Shown: positions 23,801 through 35,200 of the stretch, in pieces
Layout of the letters: each line of letters begins with the position of its first letter
Position numbering within the stretch: position 1 is the first letter of the stretch
Assembly (NCBI GenBank): GCA_028564705.1
Contig: JAPXFQ010000196.1
Span: 248,001 to 312,000 of the forward strand
Direction: 5' to 3'
Origin: Apricaphanius iberus
Taxonomy: Eukaryota > Chordata > Actinopteri > Cyprinodontiformes > Aphaniidae
DNA: 64,000 nt
Translations under genes and position numbers: made by a program
The notes under the pieces: generated by a model
Told to the model about the DNA's origin: nothing
Databases searched by the model: none
Seen by the model: the letters and a program-made list of their open reading frames with translations, nothing else

Positions 23801-24683
23801 ACTTTCTGTTAGTGGTGTGATTCTATGTTTATTTTAACCAAGGAAGGGTGTCTGTTTTTCTTTATCTTTACCTTTAAGCAATTATTTTTATTTTATTAAT
23901 TTATTTTTTATCGTTTTAACCCAATTCAATATTCTTTTAGTACAAGGCAAACTCTAGCAATTGTCACAACCTAAAAAAACATTGACAGAAAACCATATCA
24001 TCAAAAAAGATAATTGAAACCAAGATTTAGTAATCGAGTCAACCTAATTATGATTTAAACACCCCTTAAAATGTTTTAGCGTATTAATAAAAACTTTTAT
24101 AAAACCGTAACAACTGAGTATTATGACAAAATCCTACAAATTTACTACTTAAAAAGTCTTTGACACCCTCTTAGGCAGTGTCTAACAATCTGCACCTGTA
24201 GAATAAAAATTGGTTAAACAACCTGTAAAAAAACAGAAAAATGATTAATAAATGTTCAGTCTTTATTATTATATTTTTTAGTCTTTACTCTTGTTTATTC
24301 CTCCATCACCAAGCGGCTGCAAGTGGTGAGACGATTCAGTAGTGTGGGCTCTTTATTTCTTCCAATTTTTTTTAGATCGCCCTCAATGAAATGCCAGCTA
24401 CTTCATTAACTGAACATTTCCCCCAATAAAACACAAATACACAGACAGGCCCCGCCTCCTGGCTTCCTTCACCGATTGTGAAGTGGTCAAAACCTGCTGT
24501 GTAATGTGTTAGATGTTTTGCGATCTTTCTCTTCTGTATACTCCCTCTTCGAGAAAAGCAAGCCAAAATTGCTTATCTCGCCCAATTTTGGCACATAAAG
24601 ATCACACTGAATGATCACAGCAACCGGAACCAATCTTCTGGGTGGGCCAAGCCCTGCCTCCTGGCTTCGGCAGTCGATACTGC
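23801..24683 (-). other. pol-env spacer of the provirus
   Basis: About 880 bp between the end of the integrase frame and env. The only notable minus frame is 24372-24566 (64 codons, no similarity recognised). A splice acceptor for env mRNA would be expected here but I cannot fix it by eye. AT-rich. Confidence 0.5.
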
Positions 24684-25445
24684 CTAGTCAGAACCGACAC
24701 CACCCACTGCAGAGAGATTCCTCCAGGTCAGCAGAGAGCTGCTGCAGATGAGGGACAGGAGGGGGGGGTCAGGGGCCGGAGCACACTGGGACCAGTGAAA
24801 CCAAGTAGAACCTTTCCCACGCAGCTGGACAGCGTGAGTCGTACGAGCAGCAACCTGGAACGGGCCAGACCAGCGAGGCTCCTGCCACTTTCTCTTATAC
24901 ACCTTCAGCCAAACTCGTCCAGCCTCGGAAGCAGACGCCGCGGGTCCCTGCACGTCACGGGGAGCCGGAAGGAAGGAGGAGACCAGGCCCTTCAGCTGCT
25001 GATGATCACCTCGAGGATCTGGATCAGGATGGGGCGAAACCTGTGGTTCTCTGCCAGCCCAAGGACCAGGGAAGATCCTGCCTGTAAACATCTTATAAGG
25101 AGTAAGACCTTTCGTCCTACAGACAGATGATCTGATGGCCATCAGAGCAATAGGGAGAGCATCTAGCCAATTAAGCCCCGTCTGAGCTGAAATCTTTGCC
25201 AGCTTCAACTTTAAAGTAGAATTAGAACGCTCGACAACACCTTGCAATTGCGGATGATAAACAATGCCGAACTTGTGGGTTATTCCCATCTGTTCCTCAA
25301 CCTGCCGGAGATGTTTATTTTTAAAATGTGTGCCATTGTCAGACCTGACCTTAGTCGGAAAGCCATGGCACGGAATCCAGTGGTTAATCAAAGATTTCAC
25401 CACCGTTTGAGAAGTCTCCCGTCTAGCAGGAAAAGCAGAAAGCAC
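24684..25445 (-). pseudogene. Integrase catalytic core and C-terminal domain (frameshifted part of pol)
   Basis: This frame continues pol after a frameshift near 25440. It contains the second and third catalytic residues of the DDE triad ('VRSDNGTHF' and 'GVVERSNS') and a C-terminal segment with 'RWSGPFQV', the GPF-type domain typical of gamma-like integrases, ending with a long Pro-rich tail. The first catalytic Asp lies in the preceding frame ('IDYTDMG', about 25505-25525). The split inside the core inactivates the enzyme. Confidence 0.88.
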
Positions 25446-28400
25446 GAGGTCAATGAATCAATAATCACTAACAGGTATCGGAAACCCCTAACAGGTGTCC
25501 CCATATCTGTATAATCGATCACGATCTCCTCGCCAGGCCTGCACAAGTCCTGGAAGGCTCCCATTTCTGGCTTGATAGTAGGCTTAGGATTAAATTGACC
25601 ACACACCACACATTCACTCAAAAAACGCTTAATCATATGTGGCAGGAAAGGATGCCACCAAAAACAAAGATTACGTTTCATCTGAGTGTATGACACATGT
25701 GCCATACCATGAGCCTCCTGAAAAAGGGCGGGTTTTAACGCGGCAGGTAAAACCAAACGGCCATCAGGCCCACGCCAAAAACCATCAGCAAAAACAGCAC
25801 CTCTATCCTTCCACACAGTCATCTCCTGTGGCGCAGCAGCCTGCTGCGCCAACTGCAATTCCTCAGTAAAACTGTTTGACAGTTCCTGCGCTGACGTGAC
25901 AATCAGCTGTGTGTGGACACGTGACAGGTAACCCGCTGCCTCTTTTGCAGCCAAATCTGCCGCAGCATTTCCACGCGCATCAACAGTGTCAGCCTTGCTG
26001 TGACCCTTACATTTAAGAACAGCAAGGTTAGCTGGCAACATGACAACATCCAAAAGTTCCATAATGTCTGCATGATGCTGTATAGGCTTACCTGTAGTGG
26101 TAACAAAACCTGCTCTTTTCCACTGTGGTAATTCATAATGAATGACAGAAAACCCATAATTCGAATCAGTGTAAATCGTCACATCTTTATCTCTGCCCCA
26201 CTTGCATGCTTCAATAAGAGCCCTTATTTCAGCACGCTGTGCGCTCTGCTTGCCATCAAGCTTCCCTGAAACAACAGTCTGAAATGAATCCCCATTTTGC
26301 TCTACTATTGCAAAACCTGATCTCAACTGCCCCTGCATATCCCTAAAACAGCAACCATCTGTATAAAGCACAACACCTGAAGGCAAAGGGTCAGATCGCA
26401 AATCAGGACGTATTTTTTGAGCAACCGAATTCAGTCTGACACAGTCATGCTGCTCCCCAGAGATGGTCATTTGGTCAGCCATGTTTATTCCTTCATGCGT
26501 AAAAACAATGTTCGGTGCTTCCAAAACTCTGCTAATTCGCTGTTGACGCAAAGTTGAAAGAGTAAACATCTCAGAATTAACCACTGCCATGACCCCATGA
26601 GATGTCAAAATATGAAGTGGATAACCCCTGACAATGTGTGATGTTTTTTCCACTAGATGAGCAATACCGGCTGCGTGTCTCGTGCAAGGCGGCTGTCTCA
26701 TTTCAATAGCTTGCAGCTTTATGCTAAGATACATAAGAATGTGTCTCTGACCACACTTTTTCTGAAACAAAATGCCATTAACAATCCCATCTGTCTCTGA
26801 TGTGTTGAGAAAAAATGGACATGTATAGTCAGGAGTGGCCAAATCAGCTGCTTGTGCTAGAGCCTGTTTCAACCTAATAAATGCCTCCTCAGCTGGTATA
26901 TCCCATACTAATTTAGCATGTAGATTCTTCATACCATGAGCATTTACAAGTGCTCTGAGTGGTGTGGTTAGGTTCGTGTAATGAGGCACATAATGTCTGG
27001 AAAAATTTGTCAGTCCCAGAAATGACAGCATTGATTTAACAGTGAGAGGTTTCGAATGAGCCAAAATAGCATTTTTGTGGGTATCAGTCAGTCCAGCGCC
27101 TTGAGCTGTCACCTTCCGCCCCAGGAACTGGACCTCCTGTCTGACCAACTGAAGCTTATCACGGGAGACTTTATAACCCTCTCTCCCCAGATGTTGTAAC
27201 ACAGCTAGAGTAGCTGCTATGCATGTTTCAACAGTAGGGGCCGCCAAAATTAAATCGTCCACATACTGGGTCAGAACACAGCCTGGAGGGAGCTGTACAG
27301 TGCTTAATGACTGCTTCAATACCTGATTAAACAAACCTGGACTCAAAGCAAAACCCTGCGGAAGCCTACTATAACGTAGCTTCCTGCCTCTGAATGTAAA
27401 TGAAAAAACATCCCTGACAGAAGGATGGAGGGGTAAACAGAAAAACGCATTAGCCAAATCTATGCAGGTAAACCATTTCAAATCAGGTGTAAGAGATGCC
27501 AAAGCCGTATACGGATTGGGCGTAGCAATGGGAGGGGTTTTGAGGGCCTCATTGACAGCACGCAAATCATGTGCCATTCTGTATTTACCAGTACCTTGTT
27601 TTTCTACAGGAAGAATAGGGGTGTTATATGGAGAATCCGATGGTTCTAAAACTCCTACTTCAAGTAACCCTGCAATAGTGTCTGCAATACCTTCTTCAGC
27701 CTGAGGTTTATGTGGATACTGCGGGCGCCAAATTGGATCAGAATGTTTCATCTCAAATGTGATGGGTGTTGTATGCACTAGACCAACATCAGTGGGACCA
27801 TCTGACCACAAAGAGTCAGGCACGACCTTTAATGCCTCCACTGCATCAGGATGATCTGTTTTTTCTCTGCCATGATTTCTAGAAAGCTGCAAATGTTCCA
27901 AAAAAGTAGTGTCTGAGAGCTGCGTGTCAATTTTGTACATCTGAGAAGAAGGAGAAAAACAGACCGCAGGTACCTGGGTAGGAACCCAATCCTTTAATGC
28001 AACTCCCCTTTTAACCATTCCCCCCAAAGCTTTAGCTTGATGTTTTGGATGCAACAATAGCGATATGTGAGGAAGCGCTTCAGCTTCCATCATATACCAT
28101 TTATGCTGCTCTGAAGTCAGATCAGCAAACAGTGCAACACCCTCCTTCCCCACAAAGCATGGACCCGAAGCCACAGACCAAGTTTGTCCTTCAAGTTCTG
28201 TTTCAAATTTTTCCTGATACAAAGTAGGATCGCCCCTCTCATATAGGAAGGTGACATGTAATGGGTCAGGCGGTGGAACAAAACGCTGGAGTTCAAGCAG
28301 CCACGGCTTCCAGCATCTCAGAAATTCAGCCGCAGAAGATTCACTTGCAGACATCGTAGTCAATCTGGCCCAGAAAATATCAGCCACTTGTGAAGTGTCA

Positions 28401-28588
28401 TCTTTCAGCAAAAATTGACCACTCATGGTGTCACAGCAATGTGTATGTCCATTCGGAAAAGTCACCATAAGTCCATCAGGGGTACACAGGATAGTAGCAC
28501 CCAGTTTGATAAGCAGATCTCTGCCTAACAAGTTGACAGGAGTGGTTTGAGCAATGACAAAAGGATGTGATAGTCTTTGACCTCCCAC
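25397..28588 (-). pseudogene. pol: protease C-term, reverse transcriptase, RNase H, integrase N-term
   Basis: 1063 open codons. The first residues hold the protease C-terminal motif 'LLGRDLL'. Reverse transcriptase follows, with 'IDLANAFF' and the catalytic YVDD at about residues 442-445 (27254-27265). RNase H begins at 'LYTDGCC' and includes 'YTDSNYG' and a 'GNAAADLAAKEA' end. Integrase starts with its HHCC zinc-binding region ('HGMAHVSY...CVVC') and first catalytic Asp, then the frame is lost near 25440. The start of this frame is not a real initiation site: it is the continuation of gag-pro after a frameshift near 28590. RT and RNase H look undamaged. Confidence 0.92.
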
Positions 28589-28769
28589 CGCAACAAATCA
28601 TCGGAGCCCCAGAGATGCCCATCACAGACACTGTGTTCCCAGAAAAATTGACGTCTGGTAAAACTCTGTCCAGCGTGCTGAAAGTAGCACCAGTGTCCAC
28701 CAAGAATGGCAATGAATGTCCATATATGTCCATTGTGAGCATTGGATCCCCCTTAGTCCTGCTCACCAA
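28476..28769 (-). pseudogene. Retroviral protease N-terminal part (frameshifted)
   Basis: Contains the retropepsin active-site motif 'FLVDTGATFS'. It is in the same frame as gag, directly after the gag TGA, so it would be made by stop-codon readthrough. About 45 codons later, near 28590, the protease moves into the frame of the large pol ORF ('GGQRLSHPFVIAQ'), so this copy has an indel within the enzyme. Confidence 0.85.
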
Positions 28770-28787
28770 GGGACTCTGTGGGCATTG

Positions 28788-29834
28788 TCAAAACTGAGGC
28801 CCCCCCTGTCCTCCTTGATAGGAGGGAGGAACCATATGCTGATTCGGAGCAAAATGTGAAGGTGGCTGACCGGGAGGAATAGCGCCCCCTCGTGTATGTG
28901 GACAGTCCTTCACCCAGTGCTCATTTGAGCCACACCTCCGACAACCGTCAGCACCTGGCTGCCCTCTTCCCAGGCCTCTATTATCACCAAACCTGGCCCT
29001 ACCACGTGACCGTCCCCGAGAGTGCCATGTCCGATAAGGAGCAGCAAATGGCTGATTCGGTGCGGCTGCAGCATACATTACAGGAAAGGAAGGCAACACT
29101 GTAGCTGATCCAACAATCGGCGCTGCTTTAGCCACCATCTGCTTCACTTTTATTGACTGATATAAGTCACTCAATTTATTCTGAGCCTCTTTTAATTGGA
29201 GCTTCAGCAAAGCAGTCTCCAGTTTCATATTCTCCTCAGCAGAATCTTGAGCTTCTTGTAAATAATGTGTTATGTGTCTCTCCGATGGTTTGTAAATTCC
29301 TGAACCATCTGAAGCTCCCACTACAGGAAGCATTAAATCAGGGCCCCCATGAGTTCTGGTATTCTGATAAACCCCCTCGCCCTGGTCAACTCTCAACGTC
29401 TGTACGTCGTTAACCTGTCCAACTGTTGCACATTCATCACTTTTAGTGGGGCTGGTACTCCCCCGAAGGTCAGCAGTCTGCCCTCGCACCAAAGATGTTA
29501 ATCTGTCCTGATCCTTAAGGACCTCATCCATCTGTTGTTGAACTTTATTTAACCTGTATTCGTGCTGCTCTATTTTCTCCATTAATCTACTATTGTATGC
29601 CAAGAACAATTTATCAGTCTCCTGTTCTGTTTTTCTTTTAACAAAGTTTAACAACTGTCTCTTCTCATCTCCACGAGCCCACCTGGGCGTCATCTTGGCC
29701 TGGAACTGCTTTTTACATTTTGTACTGGTCCCACTAACCAAAACAGAATATAGCCTTGTAATGCCTATTAACAATTGGGCACCTAACGTGCGCCACTCCT
29801 GTGGAGCAGGAAGCAATTTATATTCGGCTGCCAT
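28788..29834 (-). CDS. gag polyprotein with coiled coil and CCHC zinc knuckle
   Basis: 348 codons ending in TGA, followed in frame by the protease. The N-terminal 60 residues are basic and hydrophobic. Residues about 65-120 and 195-235 are predicted-looking heptad regions (Glu/Lys/Leu-rich). An Arg/Gly-rich segment precedes a single zinc knuckle, CRRCGSNEHWVKDC, spacing CX2CX4HX4C, and a Pro/Gln/Gly-rich tail. I cannot find a major homology region of capsid, and the protein is short for gag, so either the capsid domain is very divergent or it was lost. Next upstream is an unusually long leader (about 1.9 kb). Confidence 0.85.
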   Translation of the reverse strand: MAAEYKLLPAPQEWRTLGAQLLIGITRLYSVLVSGTSTKCKKQFQAKMTPRWARGDEKRQLLNFVKRKTEQETDKLFLAYNSRLMEKIEQHEYRLNKVQQQMDEVLKDQDRLTSLVRGQTADLRGSTSPTKSDECATVGQVNDVQTLRVDQGEGVYQNTRTHGGPDLMLPVVGASDGSGIYKPSERHITHYLQEAQDSAEENMKLETALLKLQLKEAQNKLSDLYQSIKVKQMVAKAAPIVGSATVLPSFPVMYAAAAPNQPFAAPYRTWHSRGRSRGRARFGDNRGLGRGQPGADGCRRCGSNEHWVKDCPHTRGGAIPPGQPPSHFAPNQHMVPPSYQGGQGGPQF

Positions 29835-31715
29835 TGAAAGTTTAAAACAAAATCCAAAATGGATTCAAATTGAAGTAGGCAATTTGTAATAACTCTGTAA
29901 ATTATTTATTTTAATTGAAAAACTATCAATTAGTAGGCCAAATTTATCCCAATATTAATGCAGTTAATAGTAAAGACAGGCAGTATTTTATTTAACCTAT
30001 TTATTTTTATTCTTTATAGTGAAGTGGTTTATGTATTATTTTAGTCACATAACATTAACCTTAATAATGATTTATGCAAAGCCGAAACGAAGGAAATCTA
30101 AAAAGGTTTCTAACGAACTTTTTATTTTCTCATTAATTTATTTATATACTGAGATATCAGCTGTTTTGTCTAAAACAAAGAATTTTAATGAAGTCCGGCC
30201 GGCGGCAAAACCCGCGACGGACACTTCCACGAATCACACAAAGAAATAGAATTCTCCCAATATAAAAGCAGTCTCATTTATCATTAAAACAAACCGAAAA
30301 AATATCTGTAAAACTCGCTTTGTAACACAATCGTAGATCGTTTTTACAAAAAAGAAGTCAACCGAATTAGCGGACCAAGTCAAACACAATAGAACTTCCG
30401 GGTCACCATGCGGAACGGAAAAAAAACAACCGGGACAAAGACGGCTAATTCTTCACTACAATGTTAAACCGAACAAACTGTACTCATAAGTAAACCAACC
30501 AAAGACAAAAACAAAATGCCTCCAGCAGAAACACACTTCGTCTCCAAAAAACTCGAATAGCTGTTTAACCGTGTCAAACAAATACCGGTCGGAAGCTAGG
30601 CTACCAGAGTGTAGCTGTAAGCATGAGCACCCCAGCTCAATCTGAACAAAACGGTGCCGCTTCTTTACAATAAAGTTATTTTATATATATATATTCTAAA
30701 GAGTTTACTACCAGTTATCCATAACAATAGTCCTATATATGTGTTAAACAATGCTTTAGACGTGTTCACGTAAGTGTACAAGGTTGAACGCCTTTATTCC
30801 AGGCGAGACTCACACACACTGTATGTTAGCTGTAAGCTAAATATGGTGGTACTGTAACCAACCGAAAATGATACTTCCCATTATTCCTCTACAATGCCAA
30901 GCTTCTACGTAATCTGCACGAACAGAAAACGAGGGCATCGACTAGGCGTTTAAAATTCGCAGAGGAATTATGGTTATAGATTCAGTCAGTTAGGTCCCCT
31001 AAATGAGGAGTTTATATGAGGCCGGTGTGCAAAAAGCTACCTAGTAGCTTTCTTCCCTAGCCTCCACTCCGTCCAAGCACACCCACAATCACACCAAAAC
31101 AAGTACAGTAATTTTACAATATTTATCAAACACTAACCTCAAACCGGACCGACCAAAAACTGGACCATAATACAGACTTCCACGTTTGCGATGCTCAGTC
31201 GCGCATTTTGGAAGAAACGCAGCCTCTCCAAAGTAATCCGTTAGCAGTTAGAGGGCTTCCGGGCCCTGCCTGCCGCTAAATTCGTTTGCCAGCTAAGGAG
31301 CTCCCAAACCAGCGTCCTGGCTGGGCCGGACGGCCAACCTCGAGCCCGATCCGCACCGTGGTCGGCCCTTAACCAAAAAAAAAACAACACATCAACATTA
31401 AACGGAGAACGGTTAGATCAATCAATACCTATTAATTTGGTGTTAGCGCTGTTCCAGATTGATACAAAACCACCCGGGTGCTGAGTTAGCAAGGATCAAT
31501 CCAGTCGCTCTCCGATTCTCTGTTGAACTCCAAGGAAAAAACACAAAATTACTGCAATGTCACAAACACACGCATCAACCAGTTATGCCACACTTTACTA
31601 CTCACACTCAATCTCTCCCAGCTCCGAAACAACTTAAGACCGAATTACGGAGCACGCATCCTCCACCATGTGTTGGCTCCTAGTTCCCATGCGATCGGCA
31701 CTCGCTTCCGGAGAG
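29835..31715 (-). other. Long 5' leader of the provirus
   Basis: About 1.88 kb lie between the 5' LTR and gag. No minus-strand frame longer than 60 codons is present, so I see no accessory gene. Right after the LTR, the sense sequence reads CTCTCCGGAAGCGAGTGCCG, which lacks the TGG start of an ordinary tRNA primer-binding site. A leader this long could hold packaging structure or an internal entry element; that is speculation. Confidence 0.55.
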
Positions 31716-32269
31716 TGTAGGGGCGCCAACATTTACCCCGGCGGGAGTTTTCCAAAATAAAATCAGAGCTGAGAGACAGAGAGAGAAATAATGCACAGAC
31801 ACAGAATTTCTGTTTCACACTCATACACATCTGCAGATGGGGAACAGTCAGAACTGAGTTGAACTGAACTGAACCGTCGTATACAGGGGTGTACCATTTT
31901 TATTAAAGAAGAACAAAGAACGTAGTCACATGTCTATTCTCTTCCCCCTAGATTTTTATTACACCAAACGTTTATTCTCAAGGTTTCCTGAGTTATCGCT
32001 GTAACCGTCCGGTCTGTTTATGACTGTCTACTCCCTACTCTGTTTCTTATCTCCGCATCCTACTTTTACAACATGCAGTAAACTTTAGCCTAGAGTTTTA
32101 CGACTTAAAAGCTTTCCCCCATAAACAATACTTGACAAAACATTTCTTTACTATCATGCAAGCTAATAAAAACAGACTTTTACTTTCTGAATACTAACTA
32201 AAGATTATATAAACATATTCAATACGAGACTGTTATATAAAGTAGCCCTAAAAAATATGAATCACGACA
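31716..32269 (-). repeat. Provirus 5' LTR (in provirus orientation)
   Basis: Full-length partner of the LTR at 21672-22224, with the same TG...CA ends on the minus strand and a conserved AATAAA word (complement of about 31899-31904). It directly abuts the resumed L1 ORF2 at 32270. Confidence 0.92.
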
Positions 32270-35200
32270 ATAGTTAGTATATATGGTCCAAATGTTGACG
32301 ACCCTTCATTCTTTCATACTTTCTTCTCGGTTCTGGCTAATCACATGGATTGCTCACTTGTTCTTGGGGGAGATTTCAACTTTGGAGTAAATGAAGAAAT
32401 AGACAGGCTCAGTACAGCAGGGACTCAGCACAGATGGCAATCAGTAGATATGGTTAAACAGTACATGAGCGATTATGGACTCTGCGATGCATGGCGATCG
32501 CTTCATCCCAACGACAGAAAATACACTTTTTACTCAAACGTACATCATTCTTATTCTAGATTGGACTATTTGTTAGTCAGCAGCTCACTGTTGAATGACA
32601 TTTCAGACACTGAGATACATCCTATAGTGATCAGCGATCACGCTCCTGTTTCTTTAAATTTAGCAAATAAAATTGCAACCCTTCAATATAAAAATTGGAG
32701 ATTTAATACATCATTACTTAAGGATAAAGAATTTATTAAATATATTGAAAAAGAATGGGCTTCATACATGGAATTTAATGATCTCCCTGGTATGTCGCCA
32801 TCCACTCTATGGGAAGCAGGGAAAGCTGTGATTAGAGGTAAAATAATTTCATTCTCATCAAATAAAAAGAGAACAGAAAATAAACATGTTCAGGAATTAG
32901 AAGAAACTATTAAATCATTAGAAGCTTCCCTGGATAAAGAGAGCTTAAGTAAAATAAGGAAAGCAAAATTAGAGTTAAATGAAATTATTAATAAAAGGAC
33001 GCAGTTTTTAATCCAAAGACTTAGAATAGAAAACTTTGAACATAGTAATAAATCAGGTAGCTTCTTAGCTAATCAGTTAAAAATAAATAAAGAAAAAACA
33101 ACTATATCTGCAATCAAAGACAAAACTGGGAATATAATATATGACCCTGAAAAAATAAACAACACTTTCAAAGAATTTTATGAGACGTTATACACACCAG
33201 AGATAAACCCTTCAAATAATGATATTGTACAATTTCTGGATAAAATAACTCTTCCTAAACTTTCAGACAGTCAAGCAAAGGCCCTGGATTCACCGCTAAC
33301 AGTGTCTGAACTCCAGGAGGCCCTCCAATCTATGCCTAATAATAAAGCTCCAGGTCCAGATGGATTTCCAGCAGAGTTCTATAAAGAATTCTGGAATATT
33401 CTGGCACCAACATTTTACAAAATGTTACAGGAAACAAAGGAAAATGGTCGAATACCACCAAACATGAATTCTGCCTACATCAATCTTCTATTAAAACCAG
33501 GAAAAGACCCTATGTCTCCTACCAGTTATCGTCCGATTTCTCTTATCAATGTGGATCTGAAAATAATTTGCAAAGCTCTTGCAAGAAGGATAGAGAAAAT
33601 AACACCTCTAATAATCCACCCGGATCAAACAGGTTTTATAAAAGGTAGGCTCTCTTCCACAAATTCACGTAGATTAATAGATTTAATAGATTATTCCCAC
33701 TGTAAAAACGTCCAAACCAATATATTATCTTTAGATGCAGAAAAAGCATTTGATAGAGTTAACTGGAAATTTTTATTTGCAGCCTTAAATAAATTCGGAT
33801 TCAGTAATTCTTTTGTAAACTGGTTAAAAATATTATACAGCTCACCAACAGCATGTATTAGGACCAATAATCAAACATCATCAAGGTTCTTTCTTCAGAG
33901 AGGTACCAGGCAGGGATGTCCACTTTCTCCCTCCCTCTTTGCTATTTTTATTGAACCATTAGCAGCAGCAATCAGGCAAAATAATAATGTTAAAGGTATA
34001 CAATGCAACAAAATAGAACATAAAATCAGTTTATACGCAGATGATGTACTACTTTTTCTACAGCATTCACAAACTTCCTTGTATCAGGTAATTGAGTTAA
34101 TAAAATCTTACTCAAGAGTTTCAGACTATTCCATAAATTGGTTAAAATCTATAGTCCTTCCTATCAACTGTTCTTACCAGAGTCCTGTTGCTTTACAGCT
34201 CCGGTCGGGAAATATTACATATCTAGGTATCCATATCTCACCAAGACTGGCAGACTTATCTAAGCTAAACTACGTCCCACTTTTAAAAAAAGTGGAAGAT
34301 GATCTGGCAAGATGGAAATCCCTTCCAATATCACTTATTGGAAGGGTAGCTACAATAAAAATGATGGTTTTGCCTAGAATCAATTATTTATTCTCAATGA
34401 TCCCAAGCAAACCATCACCTGATTGGTTTAGATCTCTGGACTCTTCTGTTTCTAAATTCCTTTGGAAAGATAAACCCCCACGTATCAGCTTAAAAACACT
34501 ACAGAAGTCCAAAGATAAAGGAGGTCTAGACCTACCAAACTTTCGTCATTATTTCTTAGCCAACAGACTCCAATACACATCAAGATGGGTAAAACACAGT
34601 TATATCGATGAGTGCTGGGTAGATGTAGAACAGACACTATGCAATAAGATAAAACTTTCAGATCTACCTTTTGTTAGCTCAAATATAAAACAAAATGAAT
34701 GTTTCAAAAGTATAAATATCAGCTCCTCTCTGACAGCTTGGTGGGAATTTCTTAAAATGACAAAGACCTCACTAGTCCCATGCAGGCGTACACCCATCTG
34801 GAATAACCCGGATATCTTACAAAAAAAATGCATGATTAACTTTCCAGGCTGGAGTTGTAAAGGAATTGAATACCTGGAGCATATATTTGATGGAACAGAC
34901 TTTATCCAATTTAATACATTGGTTACACAATTCGGAATTAACAAGAATAAATTCTTAGAATACCAACAAATTAAATCAATTATAAAAAATAAATTTAGGC
35001 TCAATACAGTTGATTTACAAATTCCAGGAAAAGTTTTAGACTTCCTTAATCTTAACCCTCCCAAACTGCTATCTAAAATATACAAAACATTAAATAGAAT
35101 AGATGAATCAATAGCCCTTCCTATTTCAAAATGGGAGATGGACTTGTCCATCTCAATAGACCAAAACCTCTGGTCTCAAATTTCATTAAGAACCTTCAAA

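Larger units (their letters stand above)
21666..32269 (-). mobile_element. Class I endogenous retrovirus (complete provirus, minus strand)
   Basis: Two LTRs about 553 bp long flank, in minus-strand order, a 1.9-kb leader, gag, pro-pol and env. gag and pro share one frame separated by TGA, as in gamma/epsilon-type retroviruses. Pro and integrase each carry a frameshift, so the copy is defective; env is open. By eye the LTRs differ at about 16 substitutions and 3 indels (roughly 3 percent), implying a fairly young insertion. No matching target-site duplication could be found at the L1 junctions. Six bases (GGAGAG) precede the TGTAGG end in both LTR copies, so they may belong to the LTR. Confidence 0.92.

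Noticed and set aside
34600..35151. 183-codon minus-strand frame within L1 ORF2
   Set aside because: Shadow of the intact plus-strand ORF2, with no domain of its own.
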